This document shows, piece after piece, positions 17,534 through 27,772 of a stretch of DNA of 64,000 nucleotides. The stretch lies in contig NZ_LIUT01000001.1 in assembly GCF_001277345.1 (NCBI RefSeq), positions 727,507 to 791,506 of the forward strand. Reading direction: 5' to 3'. The notes beneath the pieces were generated by a model that made no database searches, was not told the DNA's origin, and saw only the letters and a list, made by a program, of their open reading frames with translations. The position numbers and the translations under genes are program-made. The stretch is from Paenibacillus solani (lineage in GTDB: Bacteria > Bacillota > Bacilli > Paenibacillales > Paenibacillaceae). Position 1 is the stretch's first letter, and each line of letters begins with the position of its first letter.

Positions 17534-19768
17534 ATGAAAGTTATGAAAAGAGACGGATGCCTGGTGAGTTTTGAGATAAGCCGGATTGTGGAGGCGGTGG
17601 ATAAAGCTTTTATTGCTGTTGAGGGTGCTTCCCGTAAGGAAGCTGCTTTGCACATAGGAGATGAGGTTGCTCATGCAACCGAGGGTATGGAGCAGGTTAG
17701 TGTTGAGGAGATTCAGGATATCGTTGTCGAGCATTTGCAGAGCTCAGGTTATCCCGAGGTGGCGGCTACTTATCAACATTACAGGGAATCTCGTGACTTG
17801 GAGCGGATGCGGCGAGGAGAGCTATATAAAATCAGCAGAGATGTGATCGGCGTATCAAATTTGGACCTGCTGCGGGAGAATGCAAACTTGAATGGAGAAT
17901 CTTTCAGTGGAAAAATGAGCCGGATCGGTTCAGAATATGCCAAATGGATGGCAAGCAAATTCATCCTGCCGACCGATCTCATGAAATCGGTAAAGGATGG
18001 GTACGTGTATGTACATGACCTTGATCAATATGCGCTGGGAACAACGAACTGTATATTTATCCCGTTCGATCGTTTGCTTGCCAAAGGATTTAACACCGGT
18101 AACGGGTCTGTAAGGCCGCCCCAGAGCATTATGACGGCGATGGCGCTCGTAGCCATCATTTTTCAATCTCAACAGAACAGCCAATTTGGCGGCGTTTCCG
18201 GCAATAAAATCGATTGGGATCTGGCCCCGTATGTCGGCAAATCATTTCGGCGCCATTTTCGTAAAGGGCTGGTTTACTTCGCCCAGGAGGATCAGGGAGA
18301 ACCGAGATCCAATGAACGAGTTCTTACAGATGACAAATTATACATAGACAATGAGCAGCTGAAGGAAACATATCCGCACATATATCACTACGCATATAAC
18401 GAAACGGTAAACGAAGTAAAGCAAGCTGCAGAATCCCTGATCCATAATCTCAATACGATGAGCAGCCGGGCCGGCGGGCAGATTCCTTTCACTTCACTGA
18501 ACTATGGCATGTGCACATCAACCGAGGGACGGATGGTATCCCATGCTCTGCTGGATGCAACAATGAAGGGGCTTGGAGGAGGAGAGACACCGATATTCCC
18601 GCAACATATTTTTCAATGCAAGCAAGGGGTTAACCAGGCGGAAGGAGAGCCCAATTACGATCTGTTGCTGAAAGCCGTTGAGTGTTCCAGCCGCAGACTC
18701 TACCCGAATTTTGTCAACGTGGATGCATCGTTTAATCTGGTCTACTATAATCCTGATGATCCGAACACGATTATTGCCACCATGGGCTGCAGAACCCGGA
18801 CAATTTCAGATCGGTTTGGACGAAACCGCCTGAGCGGCAAAGGTAACCTGTCTTTTAATACGATCAATCTGGTTCGTCTCGGCATCGAGCATGGCATCAT
18901 CGAAGGAAAACGGAATTTGCCGGACCTTAGCCGCTTCTACGAGCAGCTTGATCAATATATGACGATCGCGGTTGAGGGTTTGATTCATCGCTATGAGCTG
19001 CAGGCCGAACAACCAGCCAAAGCATCCGATTTCATGATGAGGGAAGGCGTATGGGAAGGTGGCGAAGCCTTGGCCCCGGAAGACAAGGTACGCGAACTGA
19101 TCAAGCATGGTACTCTGGCGCTAGGATTCATCGGTCTGGGTGAATGCCTGAAGGCATTAACCGGACTGCATCACGGAGAAGACGAGAACAGCCGCAGCCT
19201 GGGAATCGAGATCATTTCGCATATGCGTCAATTTTGCAATGAAGCCAGCGAAAGATATGACCTCAATATCACATTGTTTGCCACGCCGGCGGAAGGTTTG
19301 TCGGGAAAATTCACGAAGCTGGACCGGCATACCTTCGGGGTAATCGAGGGTGTGACAGACCGCGAGTATTACACGAATTCTTTTCATATTCCCGTTTACT
19401 ATCCGATGCCCGCATACCGCAAAATTCAAGCAGAGGCTCCTTTCCATGAGCTGTGTAATGCAGGGGCGATATCGTATGTGGAGCTGGACGGCAATGCAAG
19501 ACAGAATACCACTGCATTTCGGGACATCGTGCAGTTTGCCTTGCAGCAGAACATCGGTTATTTCTCTGTAAACCATCCCGTTGACCGGTGTCCGGCATGC
19601 AATTACGAAGGCATTATCGGCAGTGTATGCCCAGGATGCGGTGCCTTGGAGACGGCTGGGAACTTCCAGCGGCTGCGGAGGGTGACGGGATACTTAACAG
19701 GCAATTATACAGAGCGCTTCAATTCGGCCAAGCAGGCTGAGGTCAGAGATCGGGTGAAGCATCTGTGA
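17534..19768 (+). CDS. nrdD: Anaerobic ribonucleoside-triphosphate reductase (class III)
   Basis: A 744-residue oxygen-sensitive glycyl-radical enzyme that reduces NTPs to dNTPs. An N-terminal ATP cone (about residues 1-90, MKVMKRDGCLVSFE) senses ATP/dATP. The C-terminus has the four-cysteine zinc site (CPAC...CPGC) and the glycyl-radical loop RVTGYLTGNYTERFN with the expected glycine. AAAGGAGAGG upstream sets ATG 17534. The stop overlaps nrdG by four bases (GTGA), indicating translational coupling. Two NrdR boxes precede it. Confidence 0.95.
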   Translation: MKVMKRDGCLVSFEISRIVEAVDKAFIAVEGASRKEAALHIGDEVAHATEGMEQVSVEEIQDIVVEHLQSSGYPEVAATYQHYRESRDLERMRRGELYKISRDVIGVSNLDLLRENANLNGESFSGKMSRIGSEYAKWMASKFILPTDLMKSVKDGYVYVHDLDQYALGTTNCIFIPFDRLLAKGFNTGNGSVRPPQSIMTAMALVAIIFQSQQNSQFGGVSGNKIDWDLAPYVGKSFRRHFRKGLVYFAQEDQGEPRSNERVLTDDKLYIDNEQLKETYPHIYHYAYNETVNEVKQAAESLIHNLNTMSSRAGGQIPFTSLNYGMCTSTEGRMVSHALLDATMKGLGGGETPIFPQHIFQCKQGVNQAEGEPNYDLLLKAVECSSRRLYPNFVNVDASFNLVYYNPDDPNTIIATMGCRTRTISDRFGRNRLSGKGNLSFNTINLVRLGIEHGIIEGKRNLPDLSRFYEQLDQYMTIAVEGLIHRYELQAEQPAKASDFMMREGVWEGGEALAPEDKVRELIKHGTLALGFIGLGECLKALTGLHHGEDENSRSLGIEIISHMRQFCNEASERYDLNITLFATPAEGLSGKFTKLDRHTFGVIEGVTDREYYTNSFHIPVYYPMPAYRKIQAEAPFHELCNAGAISYVELDGNARQNTTAFRDIVQFALQQNIGYFSVNHPVDRCPACNYEGIIGSVCPGCGALETAGNFQRLRRVTGYLTGNYTERFNSAKQAEVRDRVKHL

Positions 19769-20268
19769 ATGTGTGCGGATATATCCCCGAAAGCATCAAT
19801 GAAGGCCAAGGGCTTCGGGCAGTTCTATTCGTGAGCGGCTGCCGCCACGCCTGCGCTGGCTGCTTTAATGTGGAATCCTGGGATTTCGAAGCGGGGGAGC
19901 CCTTTACCGAGGAAATGTCTGCGGCGATATTGCAGGATATCATCGACAACCCTTTGCTGGATGGCTTGACCTTATGTGGAGGGGACCCGTTCTTCTCGCC
20001 GGAGGAATGCACGGCATTTGTACGCAAGCTCAGGAATCTCTGTCCCGCGAAAAATATATGGGCCTACACGGGGTTTACCTTTGAAGCGCTGATGAGGCAG
20101 CCGAAGCTGCGCGAATTGGCAGAGCTGTGCGATGTCATCGTGGACGGCAAATTCGAGGAGGAGCGAAAGGATGTCTCACTGCCTTTTCGAGGCAGCTCGA
20201 ATCAGCGTTTAGTAGATGTCGCTGCCAGCTTGAAGCGGGGCGTAACGGTGGAATATGTTTTGCGCTAG
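19765..20268 (+). CDS. nrdG: Anaerobic ribonucleotide reductase activating protein
   Basis: A 167-residue radical-SAM enzyme that generates the glycyl radical on NrdD. The CxxxCxxC motif is CRHACAGC near residues 26-33, after SGC; the glycine-rich SAM-binding GGDPF block follows at about residue 72. Start GTG 19765 overlaps the nrdD stop. An alternative GTG at 19771 would remove two residues. The gene ends 9 bases before a bidirectional terminator shared with mnmA. Confidence 0.93.
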   Translation: MNVCGYIPESINEGQGLRAVLFVSGCRHACAGCFNVESWDFEAGEPFTEEMSAAILQDIIDNPLLDGLTLCGGDPFFSPEECTAFVRKLRNLCPAKNIWAYTGFTFEALMRQPKLRELAELCDVIVDGKFEEERKDVSLPFRGSSNQRLVDVAASLKRGVTVEYVLR

Positions 20269-20276
20269 CATGTAGA

Positions 20277-20337
20277 AAAAGAGCACACACTTTACGGAAT
20301 CTACCGTGTTTAAGTGTGTGCTCTTCTCTTTTCGTAT
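20277..20337. terminator. Bidirectional terminator between nrdG and mnmA
   Basis: AAGAGCACACACTT pairs with AAGTGTGTGCTCTT (14 bp) around a 29-base loop region; A-runs on the left and T-rich sequence on the right allow it to act in both directions. Confidence 0.85.
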
Positions 20338-20343
20338 AGCGGA

Positions 20344-21477
<1,134 letters not shown>

Positions 21478-21626
21478 TTATGCCCATGGTCGTATTTTAA
21501 CATATCGGGACAAGGTTCACACGTTTCATTTTGTCCACTCAGGGTGAACATTTTTTTGGCTTTCCGCCTTGATTATTACCCATTGAGGTTCAGGATATGT
21601 TACCATAAGCAGAGGGTAATGATCGG

Positions 21627-21679
21627 AATACGGTGATAAGCACAGGACGAGGTGTGTAACCCGCGTCTTATGCCGTATT
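21627..21679 (+). promoter_or_regulatory. Imperfect 53-base hairpin upstream of cymR
   Basis: AATACGG (21627-21633) pairs with CCGTATT (21673-21679), and inner ATAAG with CTTAT. Flanking ATTACCC and GGGTAAT (upstream) can pair as well. There is no T-run. It could be a leader RNA structure or a DNA operator in the mnmA-cymR divergent region. Confidence 0.35.
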
Positions 21680-21754
21680 AACGCTACCCACCACCTACAA
21701 ATCTTTATGTAACGGATGGACACAATATACAAATTACCGAAAGAGGTGTCACCT

Positions 21755-22174
21755 TTGAAAATATCGACAAAAGGAAGATACGGATTAACAATTATGATGG
21801 AGCTGGCTGCCAAATTTGGCGAAGGGCCGACCTCGCTGAAGAGCATTGCCGAGAAGAACCAGCTGTCTGAACACTATCTTGAGCAGCTGATCGCGCCGCT
21901 GCGGAATGCAGGTCTGGTTAAAAGTATCCGCGGTGCGTACGGGGGGTATATTTTATCCCGGGACCCTGCGTCCATTACGGCAGGGGATGTGATCCGTGTA
22001 TTGGAAGGACCAATATCACCTGTTGATTTCACCGAGGAAGACGACCCGGCGAAGCGGGATCTGTGGCTTCGAATCCGTGACAGTATCGCTGAGGTGCTCG
22101 ATTCCACGACGCTGGACTATCTGATTAACTTCCATGAACAGTCTGCTGCGGACAACTATATGTTCTACATTTAA
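21755..22174 (+). CDS. cymR: Rrf2-family cysteine metabolism repressor CymR
   Basis: A 139-residue winged-helix regulator. In B. subtilis CymR, with CysK as its O-acetylserine sensor, represses cysteine and methionine uptake and synthesis. The N-terminus MKISTKGRYGLTIM is the Rrf2 hallmark, and the recognition region SEHYLEQLIAPLRNAGLVKS follows. There are no cysteines for an Fe-S cluster, as in CymR and unlike IscR/NsrR. TTG 21755 is set by GAGGTG 6 bases upstream. It is followed two bases later by iscS. Confidence 0.9.
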   Translation: MKISTKGRYGLTIMMELAAKFGEGPTSLKSIAEKNQLSEHYLEQLIAPLRNAGLVKSIRGAYGGYILSRDPASITAGDVIRVLEGPISPVDFTEEDDPAKRDLWLRIRDSIAEVLDSTTLDYLINFHEQSAADNYMFYI

Positions 22175-22176
22175 GG

Positions 22177-23334
22177 ATGGCTACGGACATGAGCACAGTG
22201 TATTTGGACCATGCCGCCTCAACACCGGTACATCCGGAGGTTGCAAAGCGGATGATGAATGTGATGACAAGCCAATATGGCAATGCTTCCAGCGTACATG
22301 CTTTTGGACGGGAAGCGAAGAAGATCGTGAATGGGGCGCGTGATCGAATGGCGTCCCTTTTAGGATGCGAATCGGACGAGCTGGTATTTACCGCCGGCGG
22401 CACCGAAAGCGATAATTTGGCGATTCTGGGATTGTTGGAGTCGCTGGGCACGGAAGGCAAGCATGTGATTACTTCAGCGATTGAGCATCATGCCGTTCTG
22501 CATACTTGCCACGAGCTTGAACGGCGGGGCTGCAAGGTGACGTACGTCCCGGTGGATCATACAGGCCAAGTCTCCGTGAATGACATTGAGAATGCGATTC
22601 AGGATAACACGGTGCTTGTGACCATCATGTATGGCAATAATGAAGTTGGAACTGTTCAGCCTGTTGCTGACATTGGAGAGCTTTGCCGCAGCCGCGGGAT
22701 CGTGTTTCACACGGATGCTGTTCAAGCATTGGGTTCGGAGACGATCCAGTGCCGCGATCTCCCTGTAGACATGTGGAGCTTCTCTTCCCATAAGATAAAT
22801 GGGCCACAAGGCGTTGGCGCTTTAGTTGTACGCCGAGGAATTAGTCTGTCTCCGCGGATGATTGGCGGGCTTCAGGAAAAGAAACGACGAGCCGGTACAG
22901 AAAATATGGCGGGCATCGTTGGTTTTTCTGCAGCAGTAGAATGGACCTTGCAAAATATGGAGGCACGCATCCAGCATTATCGTGAGCTGAGATCGACGCT
23001 GCTTCAAGGGCTCCGTCAAGAGATTGGCGAAGAATCATTTGTGTTTAATGGAAATTCGGAGCATTACCTACCTCACATCCTTAATATCAGCTTTCCTGGT
23101 GCCAATACGGAAACGTTGCTAATGAACCTCGATATGGAAGGAATTGCCGCGGCAAGCGGCTCGGCTTGTACATCGGGATCTCTGGAAATCTCCCATGTTC
23201 TCCAGGCCATGAAACTTTCTAATCCTGTTTTGCGCTCTGCGATTCGTTTTAGTTTCGGTTTGGGTAATACTACTCAAGAAATGGAGTACACTGCCCAAAA
23301 AATTGCAACCATCCTTAATCGGTTACGTAAATAG
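22177..23334 (+). CDS. iscS: Cysteine desulfurase (NifS/IscS family, YrvO-like)
   Basis: A 385-residue PLP enzyme that moves sulfur from cysteine to a persulfide for tRNA thiolation (with MnmA) and possibly cluster assembly. The PLP lysine is Lys206 in SSHKINGPQG; the reactive cysteine is Cys331 in GSACTSGS. His in EHHAVLHT stacks on the cofactor. The start is ATG 22177 just after cymR, or ATG 22189, which would give the SD AAGG a better distance. It forms a cymR-iscS operon as in Bacillus, while mnmA lies on the other side of the divergent region. Confidence 0.93.
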   Translation: MATDMSTVYLDHAASTPVHPEVAKRMMNVMTSQYGNASSVHAFGREAKKIVNGARDRMASLLGCESDELVFTAGGTESDNLAILGLLESLGTEGKHVITSAIEHHAVLHTCHELERRGCKVTYVPVDHTGQVSVNDIENAIQDNTVLVTIMYGNNEVGTVQPVADIGELCRSRGIVFHTDAVQALGSETIQCRDLPVDMWSFSSHKINGPQGVGALVVRRGISLSPRMIGGLQEKKRRAGTENMAGIVGFSAAVEWTLQNMEARIQHYRELRSTLLQGLRQEIGEESFVFNGNSEHYLPHILNISFPGANTETLLMNLDMEGIAAASGSACTSGSLEISHVLQAMKLSNPVLRSAIRFSFGLGNTTQEMEYTAQKIATILNRLRK

Positions 23335-23477
23335 ATGTTAGGGATTTCTCCTTCTGCGGAATAGGGGGTATGCGTTCATCCATTTCATCCTTGCAAATGA
23401 TCCGTCAGGCTTAACAGTAGTTTTGTGACCTGCGGTTGATTTCAAACCATGGAGGATGAGGAGGTGTCCACTGCAAC

Positions 23478-23999
23478 ATGAAACTTCAAGAAATGATCGG
23501 ACTAGCTGTATTCGACGTGGAGAACGGTAAGGAAATTGGCAAAATCCACGATTTTATACTAGATGAGAATTGGTTGATTACCGGATTGGAATTGGACGGT
23601 AAGTCTTTGTTTTCCTCATATGTGAAAAGCGTCTCATGGGAAGATATCGCTGCGTATGGAGAAGATGCCGTGATGATTCGGAGCCAAGAGGCTGTCCGTA
23701 AGATGGACGCCAATGATATTCCGCTTACTTATCTTTTGGGCAAGCGCAAACTGAAAGAGATGCAAGTCCTGACAGAGGACGGTATTCTGCTCGGACGTAT
23801 ATCAGATGTTTATTTTGAGCAGGAACAGGGCAATACAATACTAGGACTAGAAATATCCGATGGATTTGTCTCGGATTTGATTGAAGGCCGCAAATGGCTG
23901 CCTTGCACAGCGGAAATGGCTATCGGCGAGAATGCGGTAATGGTACCGTCGATGAGCGAACATCGTCTGGAAAAAGCCATTAATTCTGTGAACGGATAG
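23478..23999 (+). CDS. PRC-barrel domain protein (YrrD-like)
   Basis: A 173-residue protein with two PRC-barrel repeats: residues about 1-75 (GLAVFDVENGKEIGKIHDF) and 90-165 (VLTEDGILLGRISDVYF). PRC barrels occur in RimM and in photosynthetic reaction centre H subunit and often mediate RNA or protein binding; the exact role of YrrD is unknown. It lies in the iscS-alaS neighbourhood, where yrrD is found in Bacillus. ATG 23478 has GAGGAGG about 12 bases upstream. A zinc-ribbon gene follows 11 bases after the stop. Confidence 0.82.
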   Translation: MKLQEMIGLAVFDVENGKEIGKIHDFILDENWLITGLELDGKSLFSSYVKSVSWEDIAAYGEDAVMIRSQEAVRKMDANDIPLTYLLGKRKLKEMQVLTEDGILLGRISDVYFEQEQGNTILGLEISDGFVSDLIEGRKWLPCTAEMAIGENAVMVPSMSEHRLEKAINSVNG

Positions 24000-24010
24000 G
24001 GTGAGGTAGG

Positions 24011-24220
24011 ATGAAATGTCCAAATTGTAGTTCCAAAGATATTGGGAAAATCGGCTCGCACCAGTTCTATTGCTGGGGTTGCTTTATCGAATTGACCATA
24101 AACGGAGAGAAAATGTCGGTCTACCAGGTAGAAGAGGACGGCACGCTCAGCTCGCTGGACGATTTGTTCTCCCCTGAAGAAATGCAGCCTGATTTTCCTC
24201 AAATGCACGCGTCTTCTTAA
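24011..24220 (+). CDS. Small zinc-ribbon protein
   Basis: A 69-residue protein beginning MKCPNCSSKDIGKIG and continuing with a second Cys pair in FYCWGC, the CxxC...CxxC pattern of a zinc ribbon. The C-terminal half is acidic (VEEDGTLSSLDDLFSPEE) and looks disordered. It follows the PRC-barrel gene by 11 bases with GTGAGG as SD, so the two are likely co-transcribed. A strong terminator follows, and directly after its T-run sits a group II intron. Function not recognised. Confidence 0.75.
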   Translation: MKCPNCSSKDIGKIGSHQFYCWGCFIELTINGEKMSVYQVEEDGTLSSLDDLFSPEEMQPDFPQMHASS

Positions 24221-24246
24221 TAAACGCGTACATATTGCAAGATAAA

Positions 24247-24295
24247 GGCCTCCTTTTGAACAGCCGTACGGCTGTTCAGAAGGAGGTCTTTTTCA
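24247..24295 (+). terminator. Terminator used as group II intron target
   Basis: A long hairpin: CCTCCTTTTGAACAGCCG pairs with CGGCTGTTCAGAAGGAGG (one mismatch), then TCTTTTTC. The intron starts two bases after the T-run, at GTGCG (24297). Confidence 0.9.
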
Positions 24296-24296
24296 T

Positions 24297-26195
24297 GTGC
24301 GCCCGGCATGGGCGATAACTTGGCGGTGAAAGTCCGCTACAGGCTTGGCAGTAGGAACTGTTAGCCAAAGGCAAGGGTGTCGGCCGTGAGGCCGAATCTG
24401 AAGGAAGCCGGAGGCAAACCCTCGGTCTGACGAACAGAAATCACATAGAAGGCATGGTGGGACGGACGAGCTTGCATGACAAAGCAAAGTCCAATACTGC
24501 CCGAATCCCATGATGTAAATGTGGCAGATAGATGAGGGGAAGGTTATCGCTCTTACCCGGGGAGATCTCACAGACGTTGAGTAGGAAAAAAAAATCATCC
24601 GAAAGACGGAGTAAAGCTCGCTGTGAGAAGTCAGCAGAAGCCATACTACCGGGAAGTTTTTTTTTCTCGGGAAGGGCTGAACAATCGTAAGTCTTGAGTA
24701 CATACAAGAAGGAGAGCCGGTGCAATGAAAGCAGAATACCGAAAGGGCTGCCTGCAAAGGGATAGTGTGGAACACGAAGAGTATGCAGGAGCGCAGAGCA
24801 TCGACACTCGGGAGAGTAGAGAAAGGGACGGTGCAATCGACTTGCTGGAAAGGATACTGAGCAGGGACAACCTGAACAAGGCCTACAAGCAGGTCAAGCG
24901 CAATCACGGAGCACCGGGAATCGACGGAATGACGGTCGAGGCGGCATTACCGTGGCTGCGGGAAAACAGAGACGAACTCTTGCAAAGCATCTGGGAGGGC
25001 CGATATAAGCCGAGCCCGGTACGACGCAAGGAAATCTCCAAACCAGATGGAAGCGGAGTAAGAAAGCTGGGCATTCCCACGGTCGTGGATCGCATCATCC
25101 AGCAAGCCATCGCCCAGCAGTTGCAACCGCTATTTGAGCCGCTTTTCTCGGATGGAAGCTACGGCTACCGCCCAGGGCGGAGCGCGCAGCAGGCGATCCG
25201 AAAAGTGAAAGCTTACACGGAGCAGGGATACGGCCACGCGGTAGAAATTGACCTCTCGAAGTACTTCGACACGCTGAACCATGAGCTGCTGATGAACCTC
25301 CTGCGCAAACAAATCGAGGACAAGCGCGTAACCGACCTGATCAAAAAGTACCTGAAAAGCGGAGTCATGGAAAACGGAGTACGCCACGAAACGGAGGAAG
25401 GCTCTCCTCAGGGAGGTCCCCTGTCACCACTTTTGGCGAACATTTACCTGAACGAATTCGACCAGGAGATGAGAAGCCGAGGAGTGATCGTCATTCGATA
25501 TGCAGATGACATCGTGGTACTGGCGAGAAGCAAGCGGGCGGCAACGCGGCTTTTGGAATCCTGCCGGATGTATCTGGAGAACAAGCTGAGGCTCAAGATG
25601 AATACGCAGAAGAGCAAGGCTGTCAGCGTTGTGGCACAGAAGCATTTCAAATTCCTCGGGTTTGCCTTGGGAAAGAACAGAAGCGGTGTGTATATCCGCG
25701 TACATCGACAATCCCTGGCAAAGGCAAAGAGGAAGCTGAAAGAGCTAACGAGTCGGAGTCAAGGCAGGAATGCAAGGCAGGTAATGGAGAACGTAAAGGT
25801 CTACATTCGGGGATGGATCGGTTATTTCTATGTAGCCGACATGAAGCGAATCCTGCAAAGCTGGAATGAATGGCTGCGAAGGCGGATGCGCATGTACATC
25901 TGGAAGCAATGGAAGAAGCCGAGAACGAAGGTAGAGAACCTGCAGAAGCTGGGAGTGCCGGAGTGGCAGGCCTACCCATGGGGAAACAGCCGGCTGGGTT
26001 ACTGGCGATTGCCGGAAGCGCGATACTGCAACGCTCTGTTACAAACGAAAAGCTCGCACAGGCAGGGTATTATGACTTCCCTGCTCAGTACGAGCGTCTA
26101 CGTCAATTGCACTTAAACGGTTGAACCGCCGTATACCGAACGGTACGTACGGTGGTGTGGAAGGTCGGCTACTCAACTAATGGGTAGCTTCCTAT
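24297..26195 (+). mobile_element. Group II intron (class C-like), copy 1
   Basis: It begins GTGCG at 24297 and ends in a domain V/VI region at about 26125-26195 (3' end approximate, CCTAT). Domain V has the arms ACCGCCGTA and TACGGTGGT, with CGC at 26127-26129 as the likely catalytic triad; a CGC triad instead of AGC, and insertion just after an intrinsic terminator, are both features of class C introns. A maturase/reverse transcriptase gene is inside. Size is about 1.9 kb. The first 147 bases match the copy starting at 63854 with two differences. Confidence 0.85.
24725..26116 (+). pseudogene. ltrA-like: Group II intron reverse transcriptase/maturase, frameshifted near the C-terminus
   Basis: A 463-residue ORF with the reverse-transcriptase palm motif RYADDIVVLA (near residue 258), RT0-RT7 blocks (GAPGIDGMTV, YGYRPGRSAQQAI, EGSPQGGPLSPLL) and the maturase domain (IRGWIGYFYVADM). 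At about 26007 the frame is lost: after YWR the frame one base away continues with the expected end of the family (SAILQRSVTNEKLAQAGYYDF to a stop at 26122-26124). One G is missing, in TGGCG-ATTGCC where TGGCGG-ATTGCC would restore it. The displaced tail here (LPEARYCNALLQTK) is out of frame. The start ATG 24725 follows AAGGAGAG. Catalytic RT residues are intact, so activity may only be reduced. Confidence 0.85.
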
Positions 26196-26280
26196 CCGAT
26201 TATTTTAGGGGGGATTTTGATTATTTCTGGAAGCTTGTACATATACTACAGGGTAGTTTTGAATAAAAGGAGGGGACCTT

Positions 26281-27348
26281 GTGGAACAGCTGACCGAAAA
26301 CAAATGGTTTCGATTGTTGGTGTGGTTGTTGCTTGGATTGATCACCCTATACTTTGTTTGGCTGCTGCGTCCACTGTTTCTGGACATCTATCGTTTTATC
26401 AAAGCCGTCCTGGCCCCGTTTTTGATTGCTATGATCATATCCTATGTGTTGAATCCGGTTGTATGCATGCTCTCCGAACGCAAAGTTCCCCGGAGTATTG
26501 CAGTGCTGCTAATATATGCAGTGTTCCTGACTTCGCTTACCGTACTACTGATAAATATGATACCAATGCTGATCCGGCAGCTGGAGGAGCTCAACGAGCA
26601 CTTGCCCGAATTAACCATGAATGCCCAAAGCCTGATGACGAATCTGGACAGCAGATTACTGCCCCCGGGTGTGAGGACAGGGGTGAACAGCTGGTTTTAT
26701 CAAATGGAGTCAAGGCTGGCCGGAGGAATCTCTGACTTCATGGACAATATCGGCAATACCATCAACATCCTGTTTAATGTAATGATTATTCCCTTCCTGA
26801 TCTTCTACATATTAAAGGACTTTGAGGTCTTTCAGCGAACCGCCGTTTCTTATCTGCCAAGGAGCCGTCGAAAATCGATCGTAACACTGCTGAAAGAGAT
26901 TGACGCAGCTCTCGGAAATTATGTCCGCGGTCAGTTCTTGGTATGCTTCATAATCGGCGTCCTGGCTTATGTGGGATATATGATCGTTGGTATGCCCTAT
27001 GCGCTGCTGCTGGCAAGCATCGTGGCCGTGTTTAACATCATCCCGTATTTGGGCCCTTTTCTCGGCGCGGCTCCTGCACTTGTCATGGCATCCACGATTT
27101 CCTGGAAAATGGTGCTGCTGGTAGCGGTGGTCAATATGATATGCCAGACGCTGGAAAGCAACATCATCTCACCGCAAGTCGTAGGTAAAAAGCTGCATCT
27201 GCATCCGCTTCTCATCATATTTGCGCTGCTTGTTGGGGGGCAGCTGGCAGGGACGGTGGGTTTGATATTAGCGGTCCCCGTCTTCGCTGTATTAAAAGTC
27301 CTGCTTCAGCATTTCTTTGCTTATTATGTACGGAGGAAATCCGGCTGA
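26281..27348 (+). CDS. AI-2E family transporter (YrrI-like)
   Basis: A 355-residue polytopic membrane protein of the AI-2E/TqsA (PerM) family, with about 7-8 membrane segments. The family exports small molecules such as autoinducer-2, or moves cations; the substrate here is unknown. The characteristic central region (GVLAYVGYMIVGMPYALLLA and IIPYLGPFLGAAPAL) is intact. GTG 26281 has AAAGGAGGGG 6 bases upstream. In Bacillus the homologue yrrI is next to alaS. It was separated from the PRC/zinc-ribbon pair by the intron. Confidence 0.88.
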   Translation: MEQLTENKWFRLLVWLLLGLITLYFVWLLRPLFLDIYRFIKAVLAPFLIAMIISYVLNPVVCMLSERKVPRSIAVLLIYAVFLTSLTVLLINMIPMLIRQLEELNEHLPELTMNAQSLMTNLDSRLLPPGVRTGVNSWFYQMESRLAGGISDFMDNIGNTINILFNVMIIPFLIFYILKDFEVFQRTAVSYLPRSRRKSIVTLLKEIDAALGNYVRGQFLVCFIIGVLAYVGYMIVGMPYALLLASIVAVFNIIPYLGPFLGAAPALVMASTISWKMVLLVAVVNMICQTLESNIISPQVVGKKLHLHPLLIIFALLVGGQLAGTVGLILAVPVFAVLKVLLQHFFAYYVRRKSG

Positions 27349-27381
27349 GAATTGCGATAAATGGCTGCCCTTGGTCATACA

Positions 27382-27410
27382 TTGACAGATAGTTTCGCCC
27401 TATATATACT
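27382..27410 (+). promoter_or_regulatory. SigA promoter of the alaS T-box leader
   Basis: TTGACA (27382-27387), 17-base spacer, TATACT (27405-27410), a near-consensus pair. It starts transcription near 27417. Confidence 0.88.
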
Positions 27411-27439
27411 TGAAATAATCAATTGTATAGCAGTACAAA

Positions 27440-27720
27440 ACGATGAGAAAATCGAGTAGGCTATGTGTACCTTGCCCAGAGAACAGGTTTCTGACGGAGA
27501 AGATCCGTCTGGCTGCGAGAACCTGGAAGCGTCCCAAGCTGAATGCTAATTTTTGAGTGTGACCCAAATTCACCGGATGGCTCCCGTTATCAAGCTGTTA
27601 CAAGGCGATCGTCATATGTGCCAACCAGTTGCAAGTCAGGAGACTGATGGAACGAAACGGCGATAACCAGGGTGGTACCGCGAGAACATCGTCCCTGAAT
27701 CATTTCAGGGGCGTTTTTTG
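27440..27720 (+). promoter_or_regulatory. T-box riboswitch controlling alaS
   Basis: The leader has AGTA in CGAGTAGG, AGAGAA, the probable specifier GCT (27545-27547) in GAAT-GCT-A (an Ala codon), and the T-box core AGGGTGGTACCGCGAG (27669-27684). The terminator hairpin CGTCCCTGAA / TTCAGGGGCG with six T follows (27690-27720). tRNA-Ala without amino acid would favour antitermination and raise alaS expression. Confidence 0.93.
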
Positions 27721-27772
27721 TGTTCGGATACAGGATTGTATCCCTACTATTATGACTGAAGGAAGTGTTGAG

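Noticed and set aside
25870..26124. 84-codon ORF in the intron as a separate gene
   Set aside because: Its last half is the frameshifted end of the maturase; the first half is out of frame with it.
27629..27772. N-terminal extension of alaS
   Set aside because: It lies inside the T-box and terminator; the protein starts at [10 protein letters not shown].
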